Notes: generated from the sequence alone by a model not told the origin. Counted from the stretch's first letter, positions 13,370 to 23,924 are shown. The stretch is DNA of 41,110 nt from Acidocella sp. (GCA_027451225.1 DAIDJU010000025.1:1-41110); one strand, 5' to 3'. Program-made: numbers and translations.

Positions 13370-14119
13370 ATGAAGATTCTCGGTATTGCCGGCGGTGGAG
13401 TCCGGTCGAACGAGGAGGCCGGTATTCTGGCCGATGAAATCGCGGCGCGCGGGCACGAGCTGTGCTGGGCCTCGCGTCTGGCGGGGGATGAACTGCCTGC
13501 CGATGACGGGCCGTATGACGGGCTGATCCTGTTCGGCGGCGAGATCTCGGTGGCCGACCCGGAACACGCGCCGTATTTCGATGCGGTGGCGGCGCTGATC
13601 CATAAGTTCGATAATCACGGCAAGCCGGTGCTCGGTTCCTGCCTTGGCGCGCAGACGGTGGCCTACGCCTTCGGCGGCGAGGTCAGCCCACTCGGCTTCC
13701 TGGAGTTCGGCTTCACCACGCTCTCCCCCGCGGCCGGGGCGGCGGATGACCCACTGCTGGGCGATGTGGCGGGGCCTGTCCAACTCTTCGAACTGCACAG
13801 CGACACGTTCAGCCTTCCCCCCACGGCCACGCTGCTGATGCAGGGCAGCGCGGTGACGAACCAAGCCTTCCGGGTGGGCAAGAATTGCTACGGCTTCCAG
13901 TGCCATTTCGAGGCCACGCCGAAAATCGCCGAGGCCTGGATCGGCCGCGAACTCCGCCCGAGCCCGCGCTTCGCCCCTGGAGAGCTGGAGGCGCTGGAGC
14001 GCAAGCTGGCAGGCGATTTCAAGACCCATGGCGCGGCGCAGACCAGCTTTGCCAATGCCGTCGTGGACCGTTGGCTGGAGCTCTGCACCCAGGCCAAGGC
14101 CCGGCGCATGACAGCCTAG
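13370..14119 (+). CDS. Class I glutamine amidotransferase-like protein (GuaA-type GATase domain)
   Basis: GSCLGAQTVAYAFGG nucleophile elbow and GFQCHFEAT (His/Glu); start at MKILGIAGGGVRSNEEAG. Confidence 0.85.
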   Translation: MKILGIAGGGVRSNEEAGILADEIAARGHELCWASRLAGDELPADDGPYDGLILFGGEISVADPEHAPYFDAVAALIHKFDNHGKPVLGSCLGAQTVAYAFGGEVSPLGFLEFGFTTLSPAAGAADDPLLGDVAGPVQLFELHSDTFSLPPTATLLMQGSAVTNQAFRVGKNCYGFQCHFEATPKIAEAWIGRELRPSPRFAPGELEALERKLAGDFKTHGAAQTSFANAVVDRWLELCTQAKARRMTA

Positions 14120-14814
14120 GTGTCGTAGATCATCACGCAGACGAAGTGGATTTCGTCGCTGAACAACCGCTCCGGCCCGTGTTCGACATGGGCGGAGAAG
14201 GTGAAGGTGTCGCCAGGGCGGATGGTGTAAAGCTCGTCGCCATAGCGGTACTCCATGCTCCCGCGCAGCATGTAGAGCAGCTCGGTGCCGGGGTGGCGGA
14301 ATCGGGGATAGACCTCGCTGTCCTTGTCCATGGTGATGTAGAAGCCCTCGAAGGCCCGGCCCGGCCCGCGATGATACGAGATCAGCTTGTAGGTATGGCC
14401 GTGGCTGGTGCCGGAGCGGATGACCTCCATCTGCTCCTCGGCGCGCACCAGCCGTGCCTGCCCCTTGGGCTCCGAGACCTCGGCGAACAGATCCGCGAGG
14501 GACAGCCCCACGGCTTGGCAGATGCGCTCCAGGCTCTCGAAGCTGGAGGTGACGCTGCCATTCTCGATGCGGCTGAGATTGGCGGGCGACAGCCCGGCCC
14601 CGGAGGCAAGCTGGGAGAGGGTGAGCCCATGCGCCTTGCGGTGACGGCGGATGACATCGCCGATGCGTTGGGCGATGGGCGCGTCGGCCTGTTTCCGCGA
14701 CCCAACTTCCTCTTCCGCCTCGATGGCGGCCTTGGGCTTTCTCTTCGTCGTCAAGACATGCGCCTCTACTGCGTTCGTCCCGCCAGTGTATCCCAGGGCG
14801 AACGCGGCGGGCAA
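14116..14814 (-). CDS. XRE-family regulator with C-terminal cupin sensor domain
   Basis: HTH IAQRIGDVIRRHRKAHGLTLSQLASGAGLSPANLSRIENGSVTSSFESLERICQAVGLSLADLF; cupin RHPGTELLYMLRGSMEYRYGDELYTIRPGDTFTFSAHVEHGP. N-terminus uncertain. Confidence 0.9.
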   Translation of the reverse strand: MPAAFALGYTGGTNAVEAHVLTTKRKPKAAIEAEEEVGSRKQADAPIAQRIGDVIRRHRKAHGLTLSQLASGAGLSPANLSRIENGSVTSSFESLERICQAVGLSLADLFAEVSEPKGQARLVRAEEQMEVIRSGTSHGHTYKLISYHRGPGRAFEGFYITMDKDSEVYPRFRHPGTELLYMLRGSMEYRYGDELYTIRPGDTFTFSAHVEHGPERLFSDEIHFVCVMIYDT

Positions 14815-14815
14815 A

Positions 14816-15904
14816 CTATTCCCCCAGCCAGTCCCGCAGCGCCGCTTCGCCGCCCTCGTTGGGTGCCGGGCGGGGGGCGGGCGCTGGCGGTACGGAGCGT
14901 GAGAAACGTGGGGCAGGGGCGGGCTGGATCACGCCGTCGATTTCCACGAACGCCGCACGGGCCTGGTTGTGCGGGTGGTGGGGCGCTTCGTCGAGCGAGA
15001 GTACCGGGGCGACGCAGGCATCCGAGCCCGCGAACAGCGCGCACCATTCGTCGCGCGGGCGGGTGAGGAACAGGGCCGCCAGCTTGGCATGCAGGGCGGG
15101 CCACACGGCCGGGTCGGCGTGGTTGGGCCAGTCGGCCGCGTTCAGCCCAGCGCGGGCGGCGAAAATCTCGAAGAATTTGCGCTCCATCGGGGCGATGGCG
15201 ACATGGCGGCCATCGGCGCAGACGTAAGTGCGGTAGATGGCGGCGGCACCGTCCAGCAGATTGGCGGCGCGCTTGTCCTCCCACAGCCCTTCGGCGCGCA
15301 TGGCGTAGATCATCGCCATCAGCACCGCCGCGCCATCGGTAATCGCAGCGTCGATCACCTGACCCTGGCCGGAGCGCTGGCGCTCATACAGGGCCGAGAG
15401 GATGCCGGTGATGAGGAACATCGAGCCGCCGCCGAAATCGCCGGGCAGGTTGAGCGGGGGCAGCGGGTCCTCGGCGGTGCCGATGGCGTGCAGCGCGCCG
15501 GAGAGCGCCAGATAGGTGATGTCATGCCCCGCCGTGGGGGCAAGCGGGCCGGTCTGGCCCCAGCCGGTCATGCGCGCATAAATCAGCCCCGGATTGGCAG
15601 CACATAAAGGCTCTGGCCCCAGGCCGAGGCGCTCCATCACGCCAGGACGAAACCCCTCCACCAGCACATCCGCCGCTCCGGCGAGGCGCTTGGCCGTCTC
15701 CAGCCCTTCAGTGCTTTTCAAATCCAGCACCAGCGAGCGCCGGCCGCGCTCCATGATGTCCTTCTTCAGCCCGAGCAGATTGTCCGCCCCAGCGCGGTCG
15801 ATGCGCAGCACATCCGCGCCGAGATCGGCCAGCACCATGCAGGCGAACGGGGCGGGGCCGAGCCCGTTGAACTCCAGTACCTTCAGTCCGGCGAGCGGTC
15901 CCAT
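14816..15904 (-). CDS. CaiB/BaiF family CoA-transferase, alpha-methylacyl-CoA racemase-like
   Basis: [39 protein letters not shown]...[39 protein letters not shown]. Confidence 0.88.
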   Translation of the reverse strand: MGPLAGLKVLEFNGLGPAPFACMVLADLGADVLRIDRAGADNLLGLKKDIMERGRRSLVLDLKSTEGLETAKRLAGAADVLVEGFRPGVMERLGLGPEPLCAANPGLIYARMTGWGQTGPLAPTAGHDITYLALSGALHAIGTAEDPLPPLNLPGDFGGGSMFLITGILSALYERQRSGQGQVIDAAITDGAAVLMAMIYAMRAEGLWEDKRAANLLDGAAAIYRTYVCADGRHVAIAPMERKFFEIFAARAGLNAADWPNHADPAVWPALHAKLAALFLTRPRDEWCALFAGSDACVAPVLSLDEAPHHPHNQARAAFVEIDGVIQPAPAPRFSRSVPPAPAPRPAPNEGGEAALRDWLGE

Positions 15905-15916
15905 GGCGTTTCTCCT

Positions 15917-17047
15917 TCAGGCGATGGCGCGGGCGATGACCAGACGCTGGATATCGCTGGTGCCTTCGTAAATCTGGCACACCCGCACGTCCCGATAAAT
16001 CCGCTCCACCGGGTAGTCGGCGATATAGCCATTGCCGCCATGGATTTGCAGCGCGGCGGAGACCACGCGTTCGGCCATCTCGGAGGCGAAGAGCTTGGCC
16101 ATGCAGGCTTCCGTCAGGCAGGGCTCGCCCGCCTCGCGCAACGCCGCCGCATGCAGCACGAGCTGGCGCGCCGCCTCGATCTCGGTGGCCATGCTGGCGA
16201 GGCGGAAGGCGACGGCCTGATGCTCGGCGATGGGCTTGCCGAAGGTCTTGCGCTCGCGGGCGTAATCCCGCGCCGCCTCGAACGCCGCACGGGCCATGCC
16301 CACAGCTTGCGAGGCGATGCCGATGCGCCCGCCTTCAAGGTTCGCCAGCGCGATCTTGTAGCCCTCGCCCTCTTCACCCAGGCGCAGATCGGCGGGGAGG
16401 ACCATGTCATCGAAGGCGAGCTGGCAGGTGTCGGAAGAATGCTGGCCGAGTTTGTGTTCCACCCGCACCACGCGGTAGCCGGGGGTGCCGGTGGGCACGA
16501 TGAAGGCGGAGATGCCCTTCTTGCCCGCCGCCGGGTCGGTAACGGCGAAGAGGATGACGACATCGCCATTCTGGCCGGAGGTGATGAACTGCTTGGCCCC
16601 GTTGATGATGTAGTTATCACCATCGCGCCTTGCACGGGTACGCAGGTCCGAGGCGTCCGACCCCGCCTGCGGCTCGGTAAGGGCAAAGCCGCCGATCCAT
16701 TCGCCCGAGGCCAGCTTGGGCAGGAAGCGGCGTTTTTGCTCCTCGGTGCCGAATTTCACGATCGGCCCGCAGCCCACCGAGTTGTGCACCGAGAGGATGG
16801 TGGAACACGCGCCGTCCCCGGCGGCGATCTCCTCCAGCACCGTGGCGTAGGCGATGGCCCCGACATCCGAGCCGCCGTATTCCTCCGGCACGGTCATGCC
16901 CAGCAGGCCGAGCTGGCCCATTTCGCGCAACTCCTCGCGTGGGAATTGGTGGGCGGAATCCCGCACGGCGGCGGTGGGGGCGAGGCGCTCGCGGGCGAAG
17001 TCGCGGGCCATGTCGCGCAGGGCGGCGCGGGTTTCATCCAGCAGCAT
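15917..17047 (-). CDS. Acyl-CoA dehydrogenase (short/branched-chain type)
   Basis: [62 protein letters not shown]; start at [17 protein letters not shown]. Confidence 0.93.
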   Translation of the reverse strand: MLLDETRAALRDMARDFARERLAPTAAVRDSAHQFPREELREMGQLGLLGMTVPEEYGGSDVGAIAYATVLEEIAAGDGACSTILSVHNSVGCGPIVKFGTEEQKRRFLPKLASGEWIGGFALTEPQAGSDASDLRTRARRDGDNYIINGAKQFITSGQNGDVVILFAVTDPAAGKKGISAFIVPTGTPGYRVVRVEHKLGQHSSDTCQLAFDDMVLPADLRLGEEGEGYKIALANLEGGRIGIASQAVGMARAAFEAARDYARERKTFGKPIAEHQAVAFRLASMATEIEAARQLVLHAAALREAGEPCLTEACMAKLFASEMAERVVSAALQIHGGNGYIADYPVERIYRDVRVCQIYEGTSDIQRLVIARAIA

Positions 17048-17048
17048 C

Positions 17049-18224
17049 TTAATGCACCAGCTCGACGGCCATGGCGGTCGCCTCGCCGCCGCCGATGCAG
17101 AGCGAGGCGATGCCCCGCTTGCCCCCGTGCTCGGCCAGGGCGGCCAGCAGCGTAACGAGGATGCGCGCGCCGGATGCGCCGATGGGGTGGCCCAGCGCGC
17201 AGGCCCCGCCATTCACGTTCACCTTGTCATGCGGCAAATCGAGGTCGCGCATCGCAGCCATCGCCACCACGGCGAAGGCCTCGTTGATCTCGAACAGATC
17301 GACATCCTTCAGCGCCCAGCTGGTTTTTGCCGAGAGTTTGTTGATGGCCCCGATGGGCGCGGTGGCGAACTTGCTGGGCTCCTGCGCCTGGGTGGCGTGG
17401 CCCACGATGCGCGCCAGCGGCGTCAGCCCGCGCTTTTCGGCTTCCGAGGCGCGCATCAGCACCAAAGCCGCAGCACCATCCGAGATCGAGGAGGAGTTCG
17501 CCGCCGTGACCGTGCCGCCCTGGCGGAAGGCGGGTTTCAGGCTGGGGATCTTGTCCAGCTTCGCCTTGCCGGGCTGCTCGTCGATGCTCACCACGCTCTT
17601 GCCCGTGTTTACCGGCACGATCTCTCGGGCAAAGCGCCCCTGGGTGATGGCCTCCTGCGCGCGGGTGAGCGAGGCAATGGCGTAATTGTCCTGCTCCTGG
17701 CGGGTGAACTGATAGGCCTCGGCGCAATCCTCGGCGAAGGTGCCCATCAGGCGGCCTTTGTCATAGGCGTCCTCCAGCCCGTCCAGGAACATGTGGTCCA
17801 GCACCTTGCCGTGGCCCAGGCGGTAACCGGCGCGGGCTTTCTCCAGCAGATAGGGCGCGTTGGTCATGCTCTCCATGCCGCCCGCCACCGCGATATTCGC
17901 GCTCCCGGCCAGGATCAGGTCATGCGCCAGCATGGCGGCCTTCATGCCCGAGCCGCACATCTTGTTCACAGTGGTCGCCCCGGCGGCCAGAGGCAGCCCG
18001 GCCTTCAGCGCGGCCTGGCGGGCGGGGGCCTGGCCCAGCCCGGCGGGCAGCACGCAGCCGAACACGATTTCCTCCACGGTCTCCGGCGCGAGCTTGGCCC
18101 GCTCCAGCGCCGCACTTATGGCCGCGGCGCCCAGCTCGGGCGCGGCGACGCTGGCGAAATCGCCCTGAAACCCGCCCATCGGGGTGCGGGCGGCGCTGAC
18201 GATGACGATGGGATCAACGGACAT
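17049..18224 (-). CDS. Acetyl-CoA C-acyltransferase (thiolase)
   Basis: [18 protein letters not shown] active Cys, [40 protein letters not shown]. Confidence 0.95.
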   Translation of the reverse strand: MSVDPIVIVSAARTPMGGFQGDFASVAAPELGAAAISAALERAKLAPETVEEIVFGCVLPAGLGQAPARQAALKAGLPLAAGATTVNKMCGSGMKAAMLAHDLILAGSANIAVAGGMESMTNAPYLLEKARAGYRLGHGKVLDHMFLDGLEDAYDKGRLMGTFAEDCAEAYQFTRQEQDNYAIASLTRAQEAITQGRFAREIVPVNTGKSVVSIDEQPGKAKLDKIPSLKPAFRQGGTVTAANSSSISDGAAALVLMRASEAEKRGLTPLARIVGHATQAQEPSKFATAPIGAINKLSAKTSWALKDVDLFEINEAFAVVAMAAMRDLDLPHDKVNVNGGACALGHPIGASGARILVTLLAALAEHGGKRGIASLCIGGGEATAMAVELVH

Positions 18225-18236
18225 GGGACACTCCTG

Positions 18237-19004
18237 TTATTTCGGGGCCATGCGCAGCGCGCCATCCAGCCGGATGACCTCGCCATTGAGCATGATGTTC
18301 TCGACGATATGCGCGACAAGTGCCGCGAACTCAGGCGGGCGGCCAAGGCGCGAGGGGAACGGCACGGTAGCGCCCAGAGAGTCCTGCACGGCCTGGGGCA
18401 TGGCCTCCATCATCGGCGTGGCGAAGATGCCGGGCGCGATGGTGACGCAGCGAATGCCGGACCGCGCCAGCTCCCGCGCCACCGGCAGGGTCAGCCCCAC
18501 CACGCCAGCCTTGGAGGCGGCATAGGCGGCTTGGCCGATCTGCCCGTCATAGGCGGCGATGGAGGCGGTGTTGATCAGCACGCCGCGCTCGCCCTCGGCG
18601 CCGGGCTCTTGCTTGGCCATGGCGTCGGCGGCGAGGCGCAGCATGTTGAATGTGCCGATCAGGTTGATGTTCACGGCGCGGGCGAAGCTCTCCAGCCGGT
18701 GCGGGCCATCGCGCCCCACCACCTTCTCGCCGGGGGCGATGCCGGCGCAGTTCACCAGCCCGTCCAGCCGTCCGAAGGCGCTGAGGGCCTTGGCAACCGC
18801 CGCCTGACCATCGGCTTCTGAAGTCACGTCGGTACGGACGAACACCGCCGCGGCGCCCAACTCCGCCGCCAGGGCCTCGCCGGTGGCAGCGTTGATATCG
18901 GCCAGCACCACGCGCCCGCCACGGGATACCAGATGCCGCGCCGTGGCCGCGCCCAGCCCGGAACCGCCGCCGGTGATGAGGAAAACATGGGTCTCGATCT
19001 GCAT
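18237..19004 (-). CDS. SDR 3-hydroxyacyl-CoA dehydrogenase (HSD17B10 / 2-methyl-3-hydroxybutyryl-CoA dehydrogenase-like)
   Basis: [74 protein letters not shown]. Confidence 0.9.
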   Translation of the reverse strand: MQIETHVFLITGGGSGLGAATARHLVSRGGRVVLADINAATGEALAAELGAAAVFVRTDVTSEADGQAAVAKALSAFGRLDGLVNCAGIAPGEKVVGRDGPHRLESFARAVNINLIGTFNMLRLAADAMAKQEPGAEGERGVLINTASIAAYDGQIGQAAYAASKAGVVGLTLPVARELARSGIRCVTIAPGIFATPMMEAMPQAVQDSLGATVPFPSRLGRPPEFAALVAHIVENIMLNGEVIRLDGALRMAPK

Positions 19005-19016
19005 GACGGCGCTTCC

Positions 19017-20681
19017 TTAGTGATGCTGTTTTTCCCGGGCGCGCAGCATGAAGCGTTGCAGCTTGCCGCTGGGCGTCTTGGGTAGTTGCTCGACGAACTC
19101 GATCTCGCGCGGATAGGCATGGGCGGAGAGCCGCTTGCGCACATGCAGGCGCAGCTCCTCGGCCAGCGCGTCGCTGGGGGTGTATTCGGGCTTGAGCACG
19201 ACGAAGGCCTTTACGATCTCGGTGCGTTCCGGGTCGGGTTTGCCGATCACCCCCACCTCCACCACCGCCGGATGCTCGATCAGCGCGCTCTCCACGTCGA
19301 ACGGCCCGATGCGATAGCCGGACGAGGTGATGACATCGTCATTCCGGCCGACGAAGGCGATCAGCCCGTCGGGCCCCAGCTCGGCGATGTCGCCGGTGCG
19401 GTAGTATTTCGGCCCGAGGGACGGGGTTTCCTTGTTGTAATAGCCGCTGAACCAGAACAGCGGCGAGGCGGCGAGGTCCACGGCAAGGTCGCCGGGGGTC
19501 TCGGGGCCAAGCTCGGCATCGTCCGGCCCGATGACCACGACGTGGAAGCCGGGCATGGAAAGCCCCGCCGCCCCGGCGCGCTGAGGGTGGTCGAGGCCGT
19601 GATGGTTGTTCACCATCATGCCTGTCTCGGTCTGGCCGTAATGGTCGCAGATCGGCGCGTCGAGCGCCGCGCGGAACCAGCGGATGACCTCGGGGTTGAG
19701 CGGCTCCCCGGCGCTGGAGACGGCGCGAAGCTGGCCCTTCACTGGTGCGGCAGCCTCCAGCCCCGCGGCCATGAGCAGCCGGTAGGCCGTGGGCGCGCCC
19801 GCGAGATTGGTGATGCCGTGGCTGGCGATGATCCGGTAGGTGCTCTCGGCGGTGAAGGGGCCTTCATAGAAGGTGGTGGTGTGGCCGAGCAGCAGCGGGC
19901 CGGTGACGGCGTAGTACAGCCCATAGGCCCAGCCGGGATCGGCGATGTTCCAGTATTTGTCCTCGGGACGCAGATCGATCGCGTACTGCATGTACACGCG
20001 GAAGGACAGCAGCGTGCGAATGGGCACGGGCACGCCCTTGGGCAGCCCAGTGGTGCCGGAGGTGGACATCATCAGGAACAAATCGCTGCCCTTGCGCATG
20101 ACCGGCGCAAATTCCGGGTTGGCGTCCTTAAGCGCGGCAATGAAGTCGACATCCCCCGCCGCCACGCTCCCGCCGCGTGCGACGACGGCCACTTGCGGGC
20201 GGTTGAGCACGTCATCCAGCTTGGGGCGGTTGGTTGGGTCGGTAACCACCAGCTTGGCGCTGGAGGTTTGCAGGCGCTGCTCGATGGCCTTGGGCCCGAA
20301 GGCGGTGAAGAGCGGCTGATACACCGCGCCCGCGCGCCAGGTGCCGAGGATGGTGATGAGCAGCTCCGGCGTGCGTGGCAGCATGCCCGCCACCACATCG
20401 CCCGGTTTTACCCCCAGCGCGGTGATGACATTGGCGAAGCGCGCCGCCTGCTCGCGCAGTTCGGCGAAGCTCAACGAGACGCGCTGGCCGTTGATCCCCT
20501 CCCATTCCAGGGCGATGCCGCCTTTGGCCACATGGGCGTCGCAACACTCCACGCAGACATTGATGCCGGTTTCCAGATCGCCGCTGAGTTGCGCCGCCAC
20601 ATCCATGGGGTTGAAGGCGGCGTAGAAGGCGGCATAGTCGGGGCGCACGGCGGCTTCCGGCTGCGGACCAGTGGCGGGCAT
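19017..20681 (-). CDS. AMP-binding acyl-CoA synthetase
   Basis: MSTSGTTGLPKGVPVP, YYRTGDIAELGPDGLIAFVGRNDDVITSSGYRIGPFDVESALIEHPAVVEVGVIG, LPKTPSGKLQRFMLR; start at MPATGPQPEAAVRPDYA. Confidence 0.92.
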   Translation of the reverse strand: MPATGPQPEAAVRPDYAAFYAAFNPMDVAAQLSGDLETGINVCVECCDAHVAKGGIALEWEGINGQRVSLSFAELREQAARFANVITALGVKPGDVVAGMLPRTPELLITILGTWRAGAVYQPLFTAFGPKAIEQRLQTSSAKLVVTDPTNRPKLDDVLNRPQVAVVARGGSVAAGDVDFIAALKDANPEFAPVMRKGSDLFLMMSTSGTTGLPKGVPVPIRTLLSFRVYMQYAIDLRPEDKYWNIADPGWAYGLYYAVTGPLLLGHTTTFYEGPFTAESTYRIIASHGITNLAGAPTAYRLLMAAGLEAAAPVKGQLRAVSSAGEPLNPEVIRWFRAALDAPICDHYGQTETGMMVNNHHGLDHPQRAGAAGLSMPGFHVVVIGPDDAELGPETPGDLAVDLAASPLFWFSGYYNKETPSLGPKYYRTGDIAELGPDGLIAFVGRNDDVITSSGYRIGPFDVESALIEHPAVVEVGVIGKPDPERTEIVKAFVVLKPEYTPSDALAEELRLHVRKRLSAHAYPREIEFVEQLPKTPSGKLQRFMLRAREKQHH

Positions 20682-20729
20682 GGCGTTTCCTCTGCGGTGT
20701 TTTATTTGTGGGAGGTACCTTGCGCTTGC

Positions 20730-20751
20730 CGGACATGGCCGTCGATGTCCG
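20730..20751. promoter_or_regulatory. Perfect 7-8-7 dyad CGGACAT-N8-ATGTCCG in the divergent promoter region
   Basis: Read directly between the AMP-ligase start (20681) and AraC-type regulator start (20782). Confidence 0.45.
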
Positions 20752-20781
20752 CTCTGGCATAATTTTCTTGACGATTTTACC

Positions 20782-21819
20782 ATGTTTGCCATGTCGGAGA
20801 GCAATGCCGAGCGGCGGATGATCCGCCCCAGCTTCGTGGATGAGGCGCTGGACTGCCTGCGCCGCAAGGGCCTGCCCGTGGCCCCGGTGCTGGAAGCCGC
20901 CGGGCTGGCGGAGCCGGTGAGCGAGGCTGTCTCCGCCGAGGCTTATGGCCGCCTATGGCTGGCGGTGGCCGAGGCCGTGCAGGACGAATATTTCGGCCTG
21001 GGTGGGCGGGCCATGCGGCCGGGCAGCTTTGTGCTGCTCTGCCGGGCCGTGCTGCATTCGGCCAATCTGGAGCAGGCGTTGCGCCGGGCCTTGCGCTTTC
21101 TGGCGGTATTGCTGGACGACCCGCGTGGCGAGCTGGTGCTGGCCGAGGGGCTGGCTCAGGTGGTGCTGCACGATGATGGCGCGGCTCGCTCGGCCTTCGC
21201 CTACCGCACATTCTGGATCATCCTGCACGGCATCATCTGCTGGCTGGCGGGGCAGCGGGTGCCGCTGCGCCTCGTTGATTTCCGCTGCGCCGAGCCGCCG
21301 GGGGTGGCCGATTACCGGCTGTTCTTCGGCGCGCCGGTGCGCTTTGCCCAGCCGCATAGCCGTATCGCCTTCGATGCCCGTTATCTCGCCTTGCCGGTGA
21401 TCCGCGATGAGGCGGCGCTGAAAACCTTCCTGCGCGGTGCGCCGGCCAATCTGCTGGTGCGCTACCGCTACGATGCCGGGTTGACCGCCAATATCCGCGC
21501 CCGGCTGCGCGAGCTGCCGGTTGGCGACTGGCCGGATTTCGACGCCATGGCGGGGCTGCTGCGGCTCTCGCCCTCCACGCTGCGCCACCGGCTGCGGCAG
21601 GAGGGGCAGAGCTGGAACGGCTTGCGCGATGAGATCCGGCGCGATCTGGCGATCTCGGCGCTTACCGGCACCAGCCGGGGCGTGGCGGAGATCGCCGCCG
21701 CCCTGGGCTTTGCCGAACCCAGCGCCTTCCATCGCGCCTTCCGCAAATGGACATCGAAAAGCCCCGGCGCATACCGCCGGGATTTTTTAGCGCTCGGGCC
21801 GGGCCAGCTCGCGCCGTAG
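20782..21819 (+). CDS. AraC family transcriptional regulator
   Basis: C-terminal AraC HTH pair: MAGLLRLSPSTLRHRLRQEGQSWNGLRDEIRRDLAISALTGTSRGVAEIAAALGFAEPSAFHRAFRKWTSKSPGAYRRDF. Confidence 0.92.
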   Translation: MFAMSESNAERRMIRPSFVDEALDCLRRKGLPVAPVLEAAGLAEPVSEAVSAEAYGRLWLAVAEAVQDEYFGLGGRAMRPGSFVLLCRAVLHSANLEQALRRALRFLAVLLDDPRGELVLAEGLAQVVLHDDGAARSAFAYRTFWIILHGIICWLAGQRVPLRLVDFRCAEPPGVADYRLFFGAPVRFAQPHSRIAFDARYLALPVIRDEAALKTFLRGAPANLLVRYRYDAGLTANIRARLRELPVGDWPDFDAMAGLLRLSPSTLRHRLRQEGQSWNGLRDEIRRDLAISALTGTSRGVAEIAAALGFAEPSAFHRAFRKWTSKSPGAYRRDFLALGPGQLAP

Positions 21820-22662
21820 TGTCTCCACGAAGCAGCACCCGCTATTGGCCAGCCCCCGGCCCTTGGCGGAATAGACGATGCCGACCTCGCGGCTGAAATC
21901 GAAATCCAGCAGCCGCACCGGCACGATGCCATTGCCCGCGAAGCTCTCGGGCATCACCGTCACCCCCAGCCCGGCGCGGACCAGGGCCAGGGCCTTGTCG
22001 TCGTTGAAGGTTTTCAGGGGGAAGCTCGGGCGCACCCCGCGCTGGGTGAAATACTGGCTGGTGGCGGCCAGAACCTCGCAATGGCGGCGGATGATCATCG
22101 CATCCTGGGCCAGTTCCTCGCCCTTTACCGCCTGCATTTGGGCCAGGCGGTGGCTGGTGGAGGTCACCAGCACGTAATCCTCGCGGTACAGGCTCTCCTG
22201 TGCCGGGGCGGGGGAGCCTGGGCGCAACAGCGTCAGGGCCAGTTCGATCCGCTCGTCGTCCAACCAGGTTTTCAGCTCGCGCTCGCTGCCGTCCAGCAAT
22301 TCCAGGGTCTCGGCGTTTTCCTGCGCCACATGGCTGCGCACCAGGGCCTCCAGCATGAAGGAGGGGAAGGTGGAGAGGATGCCAGCGCGCAGCGTGCGCC
22401 GGGGCGCGGCCTGGGAGATGTCGCGCAGGGCGATCTCGTAATCGCGCGCGATACGCTGGGCATGGGCAAGAAAGCGGCTGCCCGCCTCGGTGAGGGAGAC
22501 GCGCCGCCGGTCGCGTTCGAATAGTTTTTGCCCGAGCTGGGCCTCCAGCTTGGCGATGCCCGCCGAGAGTGTGGGCTGGGTCACGTTCATCCGCCCCGCG
22601 GCGCGGGAGAAATTGCCCAGTTCCGCCACGGCCAGGAAATAACGCAGGAGATACCAGTCCAT
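21787..22662 (-). CDS. LysR family transcriptional regulator
   Basis: MDWYLLRYFLAVAELGNFSRAAGRMNVTQPTLSAGIAKLEAQLGQKLFERDRRRVSLTEAG; upstream ATG at 22674 is an alternative start. Confidence 0.93.
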   Translation of the reverse strand: MDWYLLRYFLAVAELGNFSRAAGRMNVTQPTLSAGIAKLEAQLGQKLFERDRRRVSLTEAGSRFLAHAQRIARDYEIALRDISQAAPRRTLRAGILSTFPSFMLEALVRSHVAQENAETLELLDGSERELKTWLDDERIELALTLLRPGSPAPAQESLYREDYVLVTSTSHRLAQMQAVKGEELAQDAMIIRRHCEVLAATSQYFTQRGVRPSFPLKTFNDDKALALVRAGLGVTVMPESFAGNGIVPVRLLDFDFSREVGIVYSAKGRGLANSGCCFVETLRRELARPER

Positions 22663-22680
22663 GATAGATATCATCTATCA
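22662..22680. promoter_or_regulatory. Perfect 19-bp dyad TGATAGAT-ATC-ATCTATCA containing T-N11-A, candidate LysR box
   Basis: Perfect 8-3-8 palindrome at the LysR start, in the divergent interval with the IVD gene. Confidence 0.6.
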
Positions 22681-22763
22681 AAGCGGCAAAAAACTTTCAA
22701 TTTCATCTGTAAGCGGGAAGGGGCTAAGGTTCCTCCAACAGATAATTAGGGAGGAAACGCGCC

Positions 22764-23924
22764 ATGAGTTTCAGCGCGCAGATGGATTTCGGCTTGAGCG
22801 AAACCGCCGCGGCGATCCGTGACACCACCGCCCGTTTCGCGCAGGAGCGCATCGCGCCCATCGCGGCGAAGATCGACGCGGAGAACCAGTTCGACCGTTC
22901 ACTGTGGACGGAGATGGGCGCGCTCGGCCTGCACGGCATCACCGTGGAGGAGGAGTTCGGCGGGCTCGGGCTTGGGTATCTGGAGCATGTGCTGGCGGTT
23001 GAGGAACTCTCCCGCGCTTCCGCCTCGGTTGGGCTTTCCTATGGCGCGCACTCGAATCTTTGCATCAATCAGCTTCGCCGCTGGGGTAGCGAGGCGCAGA
23101 AGCGGCGCTATCTGCCCAAGCTGATCTCGGGCGAGCATGTCGGCTCGCTGGCGATGTCCGAGGTTGGCGCCGGTTCCGATGTGGTCTCGATGAAGCTGCG
23201 GGCCGAGAAGAAGGGCGACCGCTATATCCTCAACGGTAACAAGTTCTGGATTACCAACGCGCCGGTTGCCGACACGCTGGTGGTGTACGCCAAGACCGAG
23301 CCGCAGGCCGGGCCGAAGGGGATTTCTGTGTTCATCATCGAGCGCGGGTTCAAGGGGTTTTCCACCGGCCAGAAGCTGGACAAGATGGGCATGCGCGGGT
23401 CGGACACCAGCGAGCTGATCTTCGAGGATTGCGAGGTGCCCGAGGAAAACCTGATGGGCCCGCTGAATGGCGGCGTGAAGGTGCTGATGTCGGGCCTCGA
23501 CTACGAGCGCGCCGTGCTGGCCGCCGGGCCGCTCGGCATCATGCAGGCGGCGCTGGACGCGGTGCTGCCTTATGCCAAGGAGCGCACGCAGTTCGGCCAG
23601 CCGATCGGCAATTTCCAGCTCATGCAGGGCAAACTCGCCGACATGTACGTGGCCCTGAACTCCGCCCGCGCCTATGTGTACGCCGTGGCCCGCGCCTGCG
23701 ATGCCGGGCATACCACGCGCTTTGACGCCGCCGGGGCGATCCTGCTCGCCAGCGAGAATGCGGTGCGCGTGTCGCTGGAGGCGATCCAGGCTTTTGGCGG
23801 GGCGGGATATTTGAGGGAGACGGGCATCGAGCGGCTGGTGCGCGATGCCAAGCTTTACGACATTGGTGCTGGCACCAATGAGATCCGCCGTTACCTGATC
23901 GGCCGCGAGTTGATGAGCGCATGA
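22764..23924 (+). CDS. ivd: Isovaleryl-CoA dehydrogenase
   Basis: [87 protein letters not shown]; next to MCC subunits. Confidence 0.93.
   Translation: MSFSAQMDFGLSETAAAIRDTTARFAQERIAPIAAKIDAENQFDRSLWTEMGALGLHGITVEEEFGGLGLGYLEHVLAVEELSRASASVGLSYGAHSNLCINQLRRWGSEAQKRRYLPKLISGEHVGSLAMSEVGAGSDVVSMKLRAEKKGDRYILNGNKFWITNAPVADTLVVYAKTEPQAGPKGISVFIIERGFKGFSTGQKLDKMGMRGSDTSELIFEDCEVPEENLMGPLNGGVKVLMSGLDYERAVLAAGPLGIMQAALDAVLPYAKERTQFGQPIGNFQLMQGKLADMYVALNSARAYVYAVARACDAGHTTRFDAAGAILLASENAVRVSLEAIQAFGGAGYLRETGIERLVRDAKLYDIGAGTNEIRRYLIGRELMSA

Noticed and set aside
16854-18821. 655-aa plus-strand ORF antisense to thiolase, acyl-CoA dehydrogenase and SDR genes
   Set aside because: Spans several genuine genes on the other strand; composition typical of a GC-rich reverse-complement frame.
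19086-20762. 558-aa plus-strand ORF antisense to acyl-CoA synthetase
   Set aside because: Shadow ORF without recognisable domains.
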